Of a DNA stretch of 64,000 bases, positions 8,546-18,345 are shown in pieces (the first letter of the stretch is position 1; the number at the start of each line of letters is the position of its first letter). The stretch is taken from assembly GCA_964505215.1 (NCBI GenBank), contig CAZDGU010000005.1:1-64000 (forward strand). The letters run 5' to 3'. This DNA comes from Gracilimonas sp964505215 (lineage in GTDB: Bacteria > Bacteroidota > Rhodothermia > Balneolales > Balneolaceae). Under the pieces are notes generated by a model, which had not been told where the DNA came from, did no database searches, and was given only the letters and a program-made list of their open reading frames with translations. A program made the translations under genes and the position numbers.

Positions 8546-9580
8546 TTATCGGGCGATATCCCCGGCTTCTCTTTTCATGCCGAAGTATTTGTCTATGGCC
8601 AGCAGGGTTGGGGAGGTTACCAGAATGATGACTACCGTGGAGGCGTGTGCAATGGTGGCGTAGGCCAGGCCGGTGGCTTCGGGGACGGCGTAAAATATGA
8701 ATAGCGCCTTGGTTATAAACAGATGGTACGAGCCAATGCCGCCCGGTGTGGGAATAGAAAGTCCGACGGCGCTTACTACGGTGAGTACCACAGCGGAAGT
8801 GAAATCGAGCCCAAATACATTTTGCATGTCAAACATCCAGTAGCCGATGTAAGTCATGGCTATATAAAACACCCAAATTAAGGCGGAGTAAAATATAAAC
8901 AGCGGCCAGTTTTTCAGCTCTTTTATGGCCAATAGCCCGTCCACAAATGTTTTTATTATCGCCTGAATTTTATGCACTAAATCTGCGACTTTGCCTTCGG
9001 TACGATCGGCCAGTTTATTCATGCCCCAGAAAAATGCAGTGCCTGCAGCAATCACTATCACCCCGTATTTAAGCAGGCTTAGCACAAAAGAAATCTGCGT
9101 TTCGGACTGGGTGATATCAACCCCAAACAGACGAGAAAGCACCTGCGGATCGGCAATTAGGAAAATGAGCACGAAGGCCATCAAAATGAGCATTCCGAGA
9201 AGGTCAACCACGCGCTCTAATACAATGGTTCCTATGATTTTACTATTGCTCTCGCCCACCTGCTTGGCTACATAAACGGGACGGGCAATTTCGCCCACTC
9301 GCGGAAGTGGAATATTCACCAAATACCCAAACATAACGCCGGTGTATAAGGTGAGTTTGGCCGGTACTTTTTCTTTATTGGTGAACAGCATTTCCCAACG
9401 CAGCGCGCGTATATAATGAGAGAAAAGAGTGGTAATCACAAAGGGAATCAGCCACCACCAGCTCATACTTTGGGCCGATGCCAATACTTCACTGAACTCC
9501 ACTTTCCGGAAGGCCAGCCATAAAAATAATATTCCTAATAAAACACTGGCGGCTGCTTTTAGAAGCTTTTTAACATTCAT
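8546..9580 (-). CDS. Flippase-like integral membrane protein (LPG synthase TM family)
   Basis: A 344-residue polytopic membrane protein with about eight hydrophobic segments. It matches the lysylphosphatidylglycerol-synthase transmembrane / UPF0104 (AglD2-like) family. Recognisable parts are the HYIRALRW motif after the second helix, PRVGEIARPVYVAK in the middle, and PTPGGIGSYH near the C-terminus, which are hallmark segments of the family. Members without the soluble synthase domain are annotated as flippase-like, and their substrate is unknown. It follows lolA by 71 bases on the same strand and may be the last gene of the gcvT-comB-ftsK-lolA run. There is no sign of the C-terminal aminoacyl-transfer domain of MprF. 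Confidence 0.8.
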   Translation of the reverse strand: MNVKKLLKAAASVLLGILFLWLAFRKVEFSEVLASAQSMSWWWLIPFVITTLFSHYIRALRWEMLFTNKEKVPAKLTLYTGVMFGYLVNIPLPRVGEIARPVYVAKQVGESNSKIIGTIVLERVVDLLGMLILMAFVLIFLIADPQVLSRLFGVDITQSETQISFVLSLLKYGVIVIAAGTAFFWGMNKLADRTEGKVADLVHKIQAIIKTFVDGLLAIKELKNWPLFIFYSALIWVFYIAMTYIGYWMFDMQNVFGLDFTSAVVLTVVSAVGLSIPTPGGIGSYHLFITKALFIFYAVPEATGLAYATIAHASTVVIILVTSPTLLAIDKYFGMKREAGDIAR

Positions 9581-9651
9581 ACAGTAAGGTGAAGCAGATT
9601 TATTTTAGGTAAGAAATTAGCATGAGATGTTTTTCGACTTTCCATTTGAAA

Positions 9652-10269
9652 CTAATATCTCATGTCTATTACTTCGGCATCATCGGGATGAGAAATCGTG
9701 AATAATTTTTCTATCGGCTTCAGAAAACTGCCATTTTTAAAGGTAGTGGTGATTTCATTTTCAGAAATATCCCACGCCGTTATTTTAACGGGGCGTGCCT
9801 GCGCGTCTATCACAATTTCAACCCGCGTAAATACGGCGAAATCATCTCTTGAAAGCAGCGTTATGGTTGTGCTTTTAGCTTTATTTATTTCTGAAATATT
9901 ATAGGTAGAGTCAATGCCGCTGAGCATACGAGACGGAGCAAAATCGTCATCTTCCGGATTGTAACTGTCTATGATAATGCGGTTTCGGGAAGGGTCGTAC
10001 ACCTTAGATGTTTCACCATCTACTACTACGATTTGCCCTTCGCTTTGCAGTTTATACCGAACTCTGTCCAGCCAAATTTCGCCTTCGCTTTGGGTAATTT
10101 CTCCCGTGTACGAATCAATAAATGTTTGATTGAAATGAGCTTTAAAAACCTGACCGTTGTCAAATTTGTTTTTCAGCTGATTGAAGTGAGGTGTTTGAGC
10201 CGTGGCCAGCACTGTAAACAGGCTGAGCATTACACAAAGCACCGGGCTTTTAAGGTTTTTATAATTCAT
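9652..10269 (-). CDS. lolA: LolA-like outer membrane lipoprotein carrier
   Basis: About 205 residues, with a signal peptide ending near ATAQ (about residue 25) and the LolA beta-fold pattern. That pattern includes an N-terminal F.AHFNQTF segment, SEGEIWLDRVRYKL, then VVDGETSKVYDPSRN, all typical of periplasmic LolA, which ferries lipoproteins to the outer membrane. The start overlaps the end of ftsK by about 11 bases, so they are coupled. The ATG at 10269 is preferred because it begins directly at the signal peptide; an ATG at 10278 is in frame. Bacteroidetes LolA-like proteins often sit beside ftsK. Confidence 0.85.
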   Translation of the reverse strand: MNYKNLKSPVLCVMLSLFTVLATAQTPHFNQLKNKFDNGQVFKAHFNQTFIDSYTGEITQSEGEIWLDRVRYKLQSEGQIVVVDGETSKVYDPSRNRIIIDSYNPEDDDFAPSRMLSGIDSTYNISEINKAKSTTITLLSRDDFAVFTRVEIVIDAQARPVKITAWDISENEITTTFKNGSFLKPIEKLFTISHPDDAEVIDMRY

Positions 10270-12775
10270 CCAGTCCATCTAAAACTTCTTGTAGTTCCTC
10301 TTCATCGCTTACCAGCACATCGCGTGCGGTACTGCCTTGATAAGGTCCAACGATGCCGGCGTTAAATAATTGGTCAATAATTCTTCCGGCTCTGTTATAA
10401 CCTACTTTTAATTTACGCTGAAGAAGAGAAACGGAGCCCTGCTGATGCATAATCACCAGCTTAGCAGCGGCTTCAAAATATTCGTCAATATCATCCAGCG
10501 GATCGGGAATTTCGGTAACCTCTTCTTTTACAATGGGCAGGTGGAAAGGCTCTTTGTAACCGGCCTGCCTTCCGATAAATTCATTTATTTTTTCTACCTC
10601 TTCGGTGCTTACAAAAGCATTCTGAATTCGAGTCATCCCCGAACCGTTATTAAACAGCATATCTCCCATTCCTACAAGCTGATCGGCTCCGCCCTGGTCC
10701 AAAATAGTTCGGGAGTCAACCTTAGAAGCCACCTGATAGGCAATACGTGCCGGGAAGTTCGCTTTTATAGTTCCGGTAATTACGTTTACGGAAGGCCGCT
10801 GCGTAGCTACAACCAGGTGAATCCCGATAGCACGGGCAAGCTGTGCAAGGCGCGAAATGGGTTCTTCAATTTGTTTTCCGGCCGTCATCATCAAGTCGGC
10901 AAGCTCATCAATAATTACCACAATGTAGGGCAGATGGCGATGGCCGAGTTCTTCGTCTAAATTGCCGGTTTTAAAGCGTTTGTTGTATGATTTAATATCT
11001 CGCACTTGTGCCATTTTCAGCAGGTCGTAGCGCTCGTCCATTTCTTTACACAGGCTTTCGAGCGTTTCCTGCGCTTTGGAGGTATCGGTAACAATAGGCT
11101 CGTCAGCATCGGGCAGCATAGCCAAAAAGTGATTCTGAATATTGCGATACAGCGAAAGCTCAATCTTCTTGGGATCAATCATCACGAACTTCAGATTATC
11201 GGGATGACATTTGTACAGCAGGCAGGTGATTATCGTATTAATTCCCACCGATTTACCCGAACCGGTTGCACCGGCTATCAGCAGGTGAGGCATTTTGGTG
11301 AGGTCAATCATAAAAACCTCATTTTCAATAGTTTTCCCGAATGCTACCGGCAGCGTAAAGTCTGTATCAACAAACTTTTTGGTGTTTATAACCTGCTTAA
11401 TAAATACCGTTTCTCGCGTGCTGTTCGGCACCTCAATACCCACCGCCGACTTACCGGGAATGGGAGTGAGCATCCGCAAGCCTTTGGAGGCCGTAGCCAT
11501 TTTCAAGTCGCTGGAATAGCTTTCAATCTTAGAAATTTTCACATCGGGAGCGGGCTCCAGCTCATATAGCGTAACCGTAGGTCCCACAATGGCATTAATG
11601 CCCACAATCTCAATTTTGTGGCGCTTCAGCTTGTCGAGAATAATGCGCTTATTTTCTTTTATTTCCTCTAAGTCCACCTCATTCCCTTCGTTTGGAGGCG
11701 AATCGAGCAGATCTACTTTTGGAAATTTGTATTTGATAACGGGTACTTCTTTGGCCTTTTCCCGGTTTTTCTTTTCAAGGTCTCGGGCATCCGCTTCTTC
11801 CTCTCCTTTACCCACAAACACGGAAACTTCTAAATCGTCGTCGTCTTCATCTACTACTTGTTCTTTTTGGAGTGAGGCCCGCTGACGAGTATCCAGGGTT
11901 TTAACTTCAGCTTCTTCTTTCTGGCGCTGTTCTCGTTCTTGTTCTTCCGATTGCTCTACAATTTCATCGATAGAAGGCGCCGGCTTTACCGGTTCTTGCT
12001 CGCTGACAGGCTCCGCAATTTTTTGTTTTTGCTGAACCTGATTTTTATCCTGTTTTTTAGACTTTTGCTCAGCCTTTTTCTGCTTTTTAGCCGCTATGCG
12101 CTCTTCTCTTTCTTTAGCTTTTTGCTCTTTTTTAAGCTGACGTTCGGCGCGCCGGTCTTCCAGCATATCGCGAACATTATCCATCCATAATTTCACATTA
12201 TCAATGGTTTTTTGGAGATCGCGGTCTATCAGCATCAGCAGGGTTACTACTAATAAAACGGATAAAATGATAATTGAGCCGACGCCCGTAATATTTTGCA
12301 ACACCTGAGAAATAGCAATTCCCGCCGTTCCGCTCCAAATAGAACTGGGGGGAAAGCCGGCATTGGTATTCAGCCAGCCAATAAAAGTAGAGAGCAGCAC
12401 CATGCCCCACATGCTTAGCACGGTAAGCCAGCCCAGCTCTTTAAAACTGCGCCGCCTAAAGGTGTGCCAGCCATGATAGCCAATGATAATCGCAATAATA
12501 ATACTGGTGTAGCCGAACAGGCCATGTACTAAATAGTGAGAAAGATAAGCGCCTACGGGGCCTAACCAGTTTTGCACCAATCGGGAGCTGGCATCGGGAT
12601 TAAACAGATCTAAAAAAGAAATACTTTTAGCATAGCGGTAATCTTCCGGATTGTAAGAGAAGATGCTCAGCGCAATCAAAACCGCAATAGACATTATGAT
12701 AATGCCTATAATTTCGAGTTTTCGGTTAGCGTCAAGCCCCGCAGCTGCTGATGTATTTAGTTTGTTTTTAGCCAT
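10259..12775 (-). CDS. ftsK: DNA translocase FtsK/SpoIIIE
   Basis: An 838-residue septal DNA pump that moves chromosome ends through the division site. Four hydrophobic segments lie between residues 20 and 185, anchoring it in the inner membrane. A long charged linker rich in Lys, Glu and Gln (about 200-340) is followed by the alpha/beta motor with Walker A GATGSGKS at 502-509. A Walker B (VVIIDELADLM) and a C-terminal winged-helix gamma domain follow (from about 760: SVSLLQRKLKVGYNRAGRI), which reads polar DNA sequences. Length and domain order are normal. It overlaps comB upstream by 8 bases and lolA downstream. Confidence 0.97.
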   Translation of the reverse strand: MAKNKLNTSAAAGLDANRKLEIIGIIIMSIAVLIALSIFSYNPEDYRYAKSISFLDLFNPDASSRLVQNWLGPVGAYLSHYLVHGLFGYTSIIIAIIIGYHGWHTFRRRSFKELGWLTVLSMWGMVLLSTFIGWLNTNAGFPPSSIWSGTAGIAISQVLQNITGVGSIIILSVLLVVTLLMLIDRDLQKTIDNVKLWMDNVRDMLEDRRAERQLKKEQKAKEREERIAAKKQKKAEQKSKKQDKNQVQQKQKIAEPVSEQEPVKPAPSIDEIVEQSEEQEREQRQKEEAEVKTLDTRQRASLQKEQVVDEDDDDLEVSVFVGKGEEEADARDLEKKNREKAKEVPVIKYKFPKVDLLDSPPNEGNEVDLEEIKENKRIILDKLKRHKIEIVGINAIVGPTVTLYELEPAPDVKISKIESYSSDLKMATASKGLRMLTPIPGKSAVGIEVPNSTRETVFIKQVINTKKFVDTDFTLPVAFGKTIENEVFMIDLTKMPHLLIAGATGSGKSVGINTIITCLLYKCHPDNLKFVMIDPKKIELSLYRNIQNHFLAMLPDADEPIVTDTSKAQETLESLCKEMDERYDLLKMAQVRDIKSYNKRFKTGNLDEELGHRHLPYIVVIIDELADLMMTAGKQIEEPISRLAQLARAIGIHLVVATQRPSVNVITGTIKANFPARIAYQVASKVDSRTILDQGGADQLVGMGDMLFNNGSGMTRIQNAFVSTEEVEKINEFIGRQAGYKEPFHLPIVKEEVTEIPDPLDDIDEYFEAAAKLVIMHQQGSVSLLQRKLKVGYNRAGRIIDQLFNAGIVGPYQGSTARDVLVSDEEELQEVLDGLDEL

Positions 12776-13505
12776 TTAAATTGGTCAGAATTCCATCCTT
12801 CATTCCCGGAAGCACATCAAATTCATTCACTTTACAACAAAATGCAATATCATTATTAGTGAGCGTTTTTTCCAACCTTCTTGCGTGGTCGCTTTTGTTG
12901 ATGGTTCCTTCTAAATCATTCCCAAATTTCTCGTAAAGACCAAACGCTACTTTTGCACCGTCTTTGGCCGAATCGGGTATATTTCCTCCCGAAATTTCGT
13001 GCAGCAGAGCTCCGGCAAATAAAGTGTCTTCTATAGAAAGTCGTCCTTTCCAGCCCGAGCAAATTAACACAATTTCATCGTCATGTTGGTGCAGTAAATC
13101 TAAAATAGTTTGCTGGTTTAAAAAAGCTCCTATATAAATGGCATTGGCCAATGCCGCTTTTTTAATGGCTTTGGTGCCATTTGTAGTATTAAAAATCAGC
13201 GTTTTATCTTCTACCGCTTCCGGGGTGTATTCGGCCGGAGAGTTACCTAAATGATAGCCCTCAATTTTGGTGCCGTTTTTTTCTCCGCACAGCAGATAAT
13301 CTTTTTGGTCCATTGTGGTGGCTATTTTCATAGCATCACTCATATCAGCAACAGGAATTATTTTTTTTGCACCGCTGTGCAATGCGGTAATGATGGAAGA
13401 CGAAGCGCGCAGCACGTCTATAATCACCGCTGTTTTCCCGCGCAACTCTTCTTCCTGAAAAGCCTGTACCGAGAAAAACACATCTATGTATTCTATATTC
13501 GCCAT
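12768..13505 (-). CDS. comB: 2-phosphosulfolactate phosphatase (ComB family)
   Basis: A 245-residue ComB-family protein. Typical segments are the N-terminal V.VIDVLRASSSI stretch, LLCGEKNG....G...GNSP, and FNTTNGTKA. The family dephosphorylates 2-phosphosulfolactate, known from coenzyme M synthesis in archaea and sulfolactate production in bacteria. Here no other coenzyme M or sulfolactate gene is near, so its true substrate is uncertain. It sits between gcvT (12-base gap) and ftsK (8-base overlap), an operon position that gives no metabolic clue. Confidence 0.85.
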   Translation of the reverse strand: MANIEYIDVFFSVQAFQEEELRGKTAVIIDVLRASSSIITALHSGAKKIIPVADMSDAMKIATTMDQKDYLLCGEKNGTKIEGYHLGNSPAEYTPEAVEDKTLIFNTTNGTKAIKKAALANAIYIGAFLNQQTILDLLHQHDDEIVLICSGWKGRLSIEDTLFAGALLHEISGGNIPDSAKDGAKVAFGLYEKFGNDLEGTINKSDHARRLEKTLTNNDIAFCCKVNEFDVLPGMKDGILTNLNG

Positions 13506-13517
13506 TAAGTTAAGCTG

Positions 13518-14618
13518 TTATTTCTTGATAAATGGAGGCCGTGCTACCTTAGCATCAGCCAATTTTTTCCGGATGCGTATGTAAACATCCGTCCCTTCTG
13601 CTGCATACTCTTTGGCAACATACCCCATCCCAATACCTGTACCTAAAGTAATAGACATTGTTCCGCTGGTCACCTCTCCTATAACTTCTTCATCGCTGTT
13701 TAAAATCTCATATCCCTGCCGTGGAATGTTGCGCCTCCCCTCTACCGTAAAGCCTACAAGCTGCCGGCTGTTTCCTTCTTCTTTTTTCTGTTGAAGGGCT
13801 TCCCTTCCTATAAAATCACCTTTATCTAATTTCGTAATCCAGCCGAGGCGGGCTTCCAGCGGATGGGTTTTTTCGCTGATGTCGTTTCCATATAAAGCAA
13901 AACCCATTTCCAGACGCAGCGTATCCCGTGCGCCTAAACCGCAGGGTTCAATCCCAAATTCTTCGCCGGCTTCCATAATTGCTTCCCACACGCTTTCAGC
14001 ATCGGCATCTTTATGATTGAAATACAGCTCAAAACCTTTTTCTCCGGTGTAGCCCGTTGCCGAAAATATCACATTATCCACACCGGCCAGGCTGCCCGTT
14101 TGAAAGGAGTAAAAGCCAATATCGGCTAAATTCAAATCCGTTAATTTCTGAAGCGTTTCCAGCGATTTGGGTCCTTGAACAGCTAATAGTGCTGTTTCGT
14201 CTGATTTGTTGACTACTTTTGCATCAAAAGTATTCTGCTTATTAATCCACTCCCAATCTTTTTCCATGTTAGATGCATTGGCCACTATCATGTATTCGGG
14301 CTCGTCCGAAAGCTGATACACAATCACATCATCTATAATGCCGCCGTCTTCGTAGCACATGCAGGTATATTGTGCTTTTCCCGTTTTTAGCTTGGAGGCA
14401 TCATTCACCATAATTTTTTGGAGAAGCTCCAGCGCTTCCGGCCCGCTAATAAAAAACTCGCCCATGTGCGAAACATCAAACATTCCAACTGCTTCCCGAA
14501 CCGCTGTATGTTCCGTTTTGATGCCGTCATACTGTATCGGCATTTGATATCCGGCAAAATCTACCAGCCTGGCACCGGCTTTTTCATGGATTGCATAAAA
14601 TGGAGTTTTCTTTGACAT
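13518..14618 (-). CDS. gcvT: Glycine cleavage system T protein (aminomethyltransferase)
   Basis: A 366-residue GcvT. It takes the aminomethyl group from the H protein and gives 5,10-methylene-tetrahydrofolate and ammonia. Diagnostic features are the N-terminal K.PFY..H...GARLVDFAGYQMP stretch, MFDVSHMGEF, the folate-binding YTGEKGFELYF segment and the C-terminal EVTSGTMSITLGTGIGMGYV. Length is normal. It seems to head a run with comB, ftsK and lolA. The gcvH and gcvP genes are not in the window. Upstream is a 212-base gap after argS, where a promoter could lie. Confidence 0.97.
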   Translation of the reverse strand: MSKKTPFYAIHEKAGARLVDFAGYQMPIQYDGIKTEHTAVREAVGMFDVSHMGEFFISGPEALELLQKIMVNDASKLKTGKAQYTCMCYEDGGIIDDVIVYQLSDEPEYMIVANASNMEKDWEWINKQNTFDAKVVNKSDETALLAVQGPKSLETLQKLTDLNLADIGFYSFQTGSLAGVDNVIFSATGYTGEKGFELYFNHKDADAESVWEAIMEAGEEFGIEPCGLGARDTLRLEMGFALYGNDISEKTHPLEARLGWITKLDKGDFIGREALQQKKEEGNSRQLVGFTVEGRRNIPRQGYEILNSDEEVIGEVTSGTMSITLGTGIGMGYVAKEYAAEGTDVYIRIRKKLADAKVARPPFIKK

Positions 14619-14830
14619 AATGAACGCTAAATATCTGTTTATGAATGAATGTGGACTACAAGATTTTCTTTAAACCTTATTTAAAGTCGGTGAAAGGTAA
14701 GAGTTTGAACACCAAAAGTTGGACAAACATAGGCATTTATTGGGAATAATTAGAACACTTACCCACGGCAAGTGCCCTGTGCATATGTAAGATTACTTTT
14801 TTTGATGTCCGTAAAATATTTTTTATAACA

Positions 14831-16459
14831 TCACATTTGCTCCGGAGCGTGAATACCTAAAATTCCCAACCCATTTCTAAGAACCTGTGCTACCGCTTTG
14901 GCCAATTCCATACGGGCTTGGGCCAGCAATTCGTCTTCACCCAAAATACGGCAATCGTGGTAGAAGCTTGTAAAGTTGGAAGCCAGCTCGTTTAAGAACC
15001 GAATTACATGATGCGGCTCTCGCAGGCGGGCGGCATTATCAATCGTCTCGGGAAACTTAAGCATGGTTTTAATAAGCGTAATTTCTGTTGGATGCGTAAG
15101 CAAATGCAGATCTGCTTTTTCAGAAAAGGTATATTCATCGCTCACCTTGCGTAAAATGCTGGCAATGCGTGCGTGGGCATACTGCAGATAAAACACCGGA
15201 TTTTTCTCGCCGGCTTCTTTGGCCTGTGCAATATCAAATTCGAGGTGCGTGTTGGGCGAGCGCATCAAAAAGAAGAAACGGGTTACATCAGCGCCCACTT
15301 CGTCCATGAGCTCATCCAGCGTCACAAAGTTTGCCTTTCGGGTGCTCATCTTAAACGGCTTTCCGTCTTTCACAATCGTCACAAACTGATATACCACCAC
15401 ATCTACTTTATCGGGATCGTAACCGAGCGATTTTATGCCCGAAAGCACATCGGGATAAGTGGCAATATGATCGGCGCCAAATACATCTACGCATAAATCG
15501 TAGCCGCGCTCCAGCTTATTTACATGGTAGGCAATATCGGGAAGCCGATAGGTGGGCTCGCCGGTACTTTTTACCAGCACGGTGTCTTTTTCTTTCCCAA
15601 ATTCGGTGGTTTTAAACCAAACGGCTCCGTCTTCATCATAAGCTAAATCAAGTTGGCGCAGCTTTCCGATGGTCTCATCAATTTTGCCATCCTCATATAA
15701 GCTGTGCTCGTTAAAAAAGGAATCCATTTTGATATCCATGCGCTCCAGCGTGGCACTAATATTATCAAAAATTTCGGCCTGCGCTTTTTCTTTGAATGGC
15801 TTTTCATCTTCGGTATCTGCCAGACTTTCACCTTTTTCATCAACTAAAGCTTGTGCAATATCGCGGATGTATTCGCCTTCATAGCCGCCTTCCGGAAACT
15901 TTACCTCTTTCCCTAAAAGTTCTAAATACCGAGCCCGAACGCTTTCGCCTAACACGCGCATTTGTCGGCCGGCATCATTAAAATAATATTCGCGATCTAC
16001 CTCGGCGCCGGTCCATTCCAGCAGGCGGGAAACCGTATCTCCCAAAACCGCATTTCGGCCATGCCCAACCGTGAGCGGACCGGTGGGATTGGCGCTCACA
16101 AATTCCACTAATATTCTTTTTCCGGCATTGGTATCTGTTTTTCCAAAATCGGCCCCGGCTTTTTGCAGTTCAGCCAGTTCGTCCCATAAATAATCTTGTG
16201 CAAACCGGAAATTAATAAAACCCGGCCCGGCTATTTCAACAGCTGACACCCTTTTTTCATCGACTTCCAATCCATCTAAAATGCGCTGCGCAATGGCACG
16301 GGGATTGTTTTTGAGCGGCTTGGCCAGCATCATGGCTATGTTGGTAGAGGCATCGCCGTGCTCGGGTTGATTGGGCTCCTCAATCTGAATTTTGGGTTGA
16401 TTTTCTAACTCAAACTGAGCCAGCGATTTGCTGATAACTTCAACTAAATAATCTTTCAT
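14831..16459 (-). CDS. argS: Arginyl-tRNA synthetase
   Basis: A 542-residue class I synthetase that charges tRNA-Arg. The HIGH-type signature appears in NPTGPLTVGHGRN (about residues 125-137), after an N-terminal Add-1 domain. The KMSKS-type loop is FKMSTRKAN, and the C-terminal DALR anticodon-binding domain starts near residue 420 and ends in GLGILGIHAPEQM. ArgS often lacks a canonical KMSKS, so this is normal. It is monocistronic or loosely linked to gcvT, 212 bases downstream. Length is at the short end of the family. Confidence 0.97.
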   Translation of the reverse strand: MKDYLVEVISKSLAQFELENQPKIQIEEPNQPEHGDASTNIAMMLAKPLKNNPRAIAQRILDGLEVDEKRVSAVEIAGPGFINFRFAQDYLWDELAELQKAGADFGKTDTNAGKRILVEFVSANPTGPLTVGHGRNAVLGDTVSRLLEWTGAEVDREYYFNDAGRQMRVLGESVRARYLELLGKEVKFPEGGYEGEYIRDIAQALVDEKGESLADTEDEKPFKEKAQAEIFDNISATLERMDIKMDSFFNEHSLYEDGKIDETIGKLRQLDLAYDEDGAVWFKTTEFGKEKDTVLVKSTGEPTYRLPDIAYHVNKLERGYDLCVDVFGADHIATYPDVLSGIKSLGYDPDKVDVVVYQFVTIVKDGKPFKMSTRKANFVTLDELMDEVGADVTRFFFLMRSPNTHLEFDIAQAKEAGEKNPVFYLQYAHARIASILRKVSDEYTFSEKADLHLLTHPTEITLIKTMLKFPETIDNAARLREPHHVIRFLNELASNFTSFYHDCRILGEDELLAQARMELAKAVAQVLRNGLGILGIHAPEQM

Positions 16460-16548
16460 ATAGGCATTGGGTTTCTAAATTCACCCCAAAGATAAGGGAA
16501 ATGAATATCCAATATGGAATTAGGAATCAGGATTTTTTCCGGCTCATA

Positions 16549-16583
16549 AAAAAACCTCCCGGCACAAACCGGAAGGTTTTATA
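16549..16583 (-). terminator. Terminator downstream of the DsbA-like gene
   Basis: AAAACCTcCCGG and CCGGaAGGTTTT pair around a short CACAAA loop, with A/T tracts on the flanks. It begins 24 bases past the DsbA-like stop and separates it from argS. Confidence 0.75.
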
Positions 16584-16606
16584 AAACAGGAATAATGGAA
16601 ATTCGC

Positions 16607-17170
16607 TTAGTTTACAGCCGCATCAATCAGCGCTTTAAACTGTGCAAAGGTGCGAGGATTTCGCTCAACTTTAGAACCGTTTATGAAAAAAGTGGGCGTT
16701 GAGTTTACGTTTAATCTTATGCCTTCACGCTTATCGGCCATTACCACGCGCTGCAGGTCGGCAGAGTACATATCTTCCTGAAACTTTTCCATGTCCAGAT
16801 CTAAGCTTTTGGCGTAACCTATAAATATGGATTCCGCATTACCGCGCGCCCATCGCTCTTGTCCGGCAAAAATAAGCTCGTGCATTTCCTCATATTTACC
16901 CTGCTTGCGGGCCGCTTCTGCCACTCTCGAAGCCAGCGCGGCGTACTCATGCATATCCAGCGGAAAGTGCTTGGTTACAATAGAAATATCATCTCCATAC
17001 TCTTCTTTAAGCTGCGCCTCAATAGAAACAAAATACTTGCACGCCGGGCATTGGTAATCGCTGTATTTAACAAGCTGAATTTTTGCATCAGACGAGCCTG
17101 AGCTTTGAGCAAATGCGGTTCCTGTAAATAGAAAAGAGCAAAGTGTGAGTAAAAATAGTCCGCGTTTCAT
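16607..17170 (-). CDS. Secreted DsbA-family thioredoxin-fold protein
   Basis: A 187-residue periplasmic thiol-disulfide protein. The signal peptide ends near AFA-QS (residue 21), the active-site motif CPAC is at 41-44, and a cis-proline loop occurs at TPTFFINGS. An inserted helical domain lies between, as in the DsbA / thioredoxin_4 family. It probably oxidises or isomerises disulfides in exported proteins. The start overlaps the cysteine desulfurase stop by 4 bases, so both come from one transcript. This is an odd pairing, linking cytosolic sulfur mobilisation with periplasmic thiol chemistry, and may be only chance. Confidence 0.9.
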   Translation of the reverse strand: MKRGLFLLTLCSFLFTGTAFAQSSGSSDAKIQLVKYSDYQCPACKYFVSIEAQLKEEYGDDISIVTKHFPLDMHEYAALASRVAEAARKQGKYEEMHELIFAGQERWARGNAESIFIGYAKSLDLDMEKFQEDMYSADLQRVVMADKREGIRLNVNSTPTFFINGSKVERNPRTFAQFKALIDAAVN

Positions 17171-18342
17171 GATATGATTCCTTCTTTATGCCGGTGGTAA
17201 TTAACTTTATTAAAATGTCGGGTTAAGATACTATTCATTTTTTCAATTATCAGTGGAATTTGATCTTCAGTATTAGATTTTCCAAATGATAAACGTATAA
17301 ACTGCCGGGAATCTTGCTCACTTTTTCCGGTGGCCATCATGGTTTTGCTGGGGTGATCTGAACCTGCCCTGCAGGCGCTTCCGGTAGAAATTGCCAGCCC
17401 GGCCTGATTGCATTCCAGCATAAAAAACTGTCCTTCAATTCCCGCAAAACGCAGTCCCAATATATTCGGCACGTTGTTTTGTGGGTGACCTTCAATTTCA
17501 AACTCAAAAGGAAGTTCCTTCAGCTGTTCAATTAATTTTGTTCTGAATGCAGCAATGCGCTGCTGTTCAGCTTCCATATTTTGGGTGATGTGCTTGGCAG
17601 CCGTTGCAAAAGCGGCAATGGATGGAACGTCTTTGGTGCCCGGCTTAAACGTAACTTTATGCTCCACATCCGGAAATACCGGCTTCCACTTTGTTTTGGG
17701 ATTCATCCACACGGCACCTGCTCCTTTTGGGCCATAAATTTTGTGGCTTGAAATGGAAATTGCATCCACCGGTAAATCAGACACATCCAGCGGAATGCGG
17801 CCAAAGCTTTGTACGCAATCGCTGTGCAACAGCACGCCTTTAGCATGCAAAAGTGATCCTATTTTTTGAAGATTCTGAACCGTCCCTATTTCTGAGTTTA
17901 CGTGTTGAATAGAAGCCAACACCGTATTTTCCTGAATCAGACTTTCCAAATGCTCTACATCCACTTCACCCTGCGCATTAACCGAAACGGTAGAAACCTC
18001 ATATCCTTCTCGCTCTAATTTCAGAAAAAGATTGCGTACCGAAGAGTGCTCAACAGGCGTAGTAATTAAATGACCGGTCTGTTTTTGAAGTCCGGCTAAC
18101 AGCGAGTAAATAGCCAAAAAGTTAGCCTCTGTAGCACCTGAGGTGAAATAAATATGCCGGGGACTCGCGCTCAGCGTATTGGCTAAGGTTTTTTTAGAAG
18201 CATCCAGAATTTGCTCGGCTGCAGAGCCTTCATCGTGCAGGCTGTGGGAGTTCCCAAAATAATGCTTCGACACGTTCACAAAGACCTCCAGCGCCTTATC
18301 GCTGACGGGCGTGGTGGCGGCATGATCTAAATAAATCATCAA
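17167..18342 (-). CDS. Cysteine desulfurase (NifS/IscS class V aminotransferase)
   Basis: A 391-residue PLP enzyme that takes sulfur from cysteine to an active-site persulfide. The N-terminus YLDHAATTP, PLP lysine K201 (SSHKIYGPKG) and catalytic C324 in a STGSACRAGS loop are all present. It is divergent from nadC and nadA, as B. subtilis nifS is from its nad genes, where it supplies sulfur for the NadA Fe-S cluster. That role is likely here. Because the sspBCD-like cassette has no adjacent sspA, this enzyme could also serve as its sulfur donor; that is inference. It forms a unit with the DsbA-like gene. Confidence 0.93.
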   Translation of the reverse strand: MMIYLDHAATTPVSDKALEVFVNVSKHYFGNSHSLHDEGSAAEQILDASKKTLANTLSASPRHIYFTSGATEANFLAIYSLLAGLQKQTGHLITTPVEHSSVRNLFLKLEREGYEVSTVSVNAQGEVDVEHLESLIQENTVLASIQHVNSEIGTVQNLQKIGSLLHAKGVLLHSDCVQSFGRIPLDVSDLPVDAISISSHKIYGPKGAGAVWMNPKTKWKPVFPDVEHKVTFKPGTKDVPSIAAFATAAKHITQNMEAEQQRIAAFRTKLIEQLKELPFEFEIEGHPQNNVPNILGLRFAGIEGQFFMLECNQAGLAISTGSACRAGSDHPSKTMMATGKSEQDSRQFIRLSFGKSNTEDQIPLIIEKMNSILTRHFNKVNYHRHKEGIIS

Positions 18343-18345
18343 TTA

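Noticed and set aside
10445..11885. Open plus-strand frames inside ftsK
   Set aside because: They are shadows of ftsK in other frames and show no family motif.
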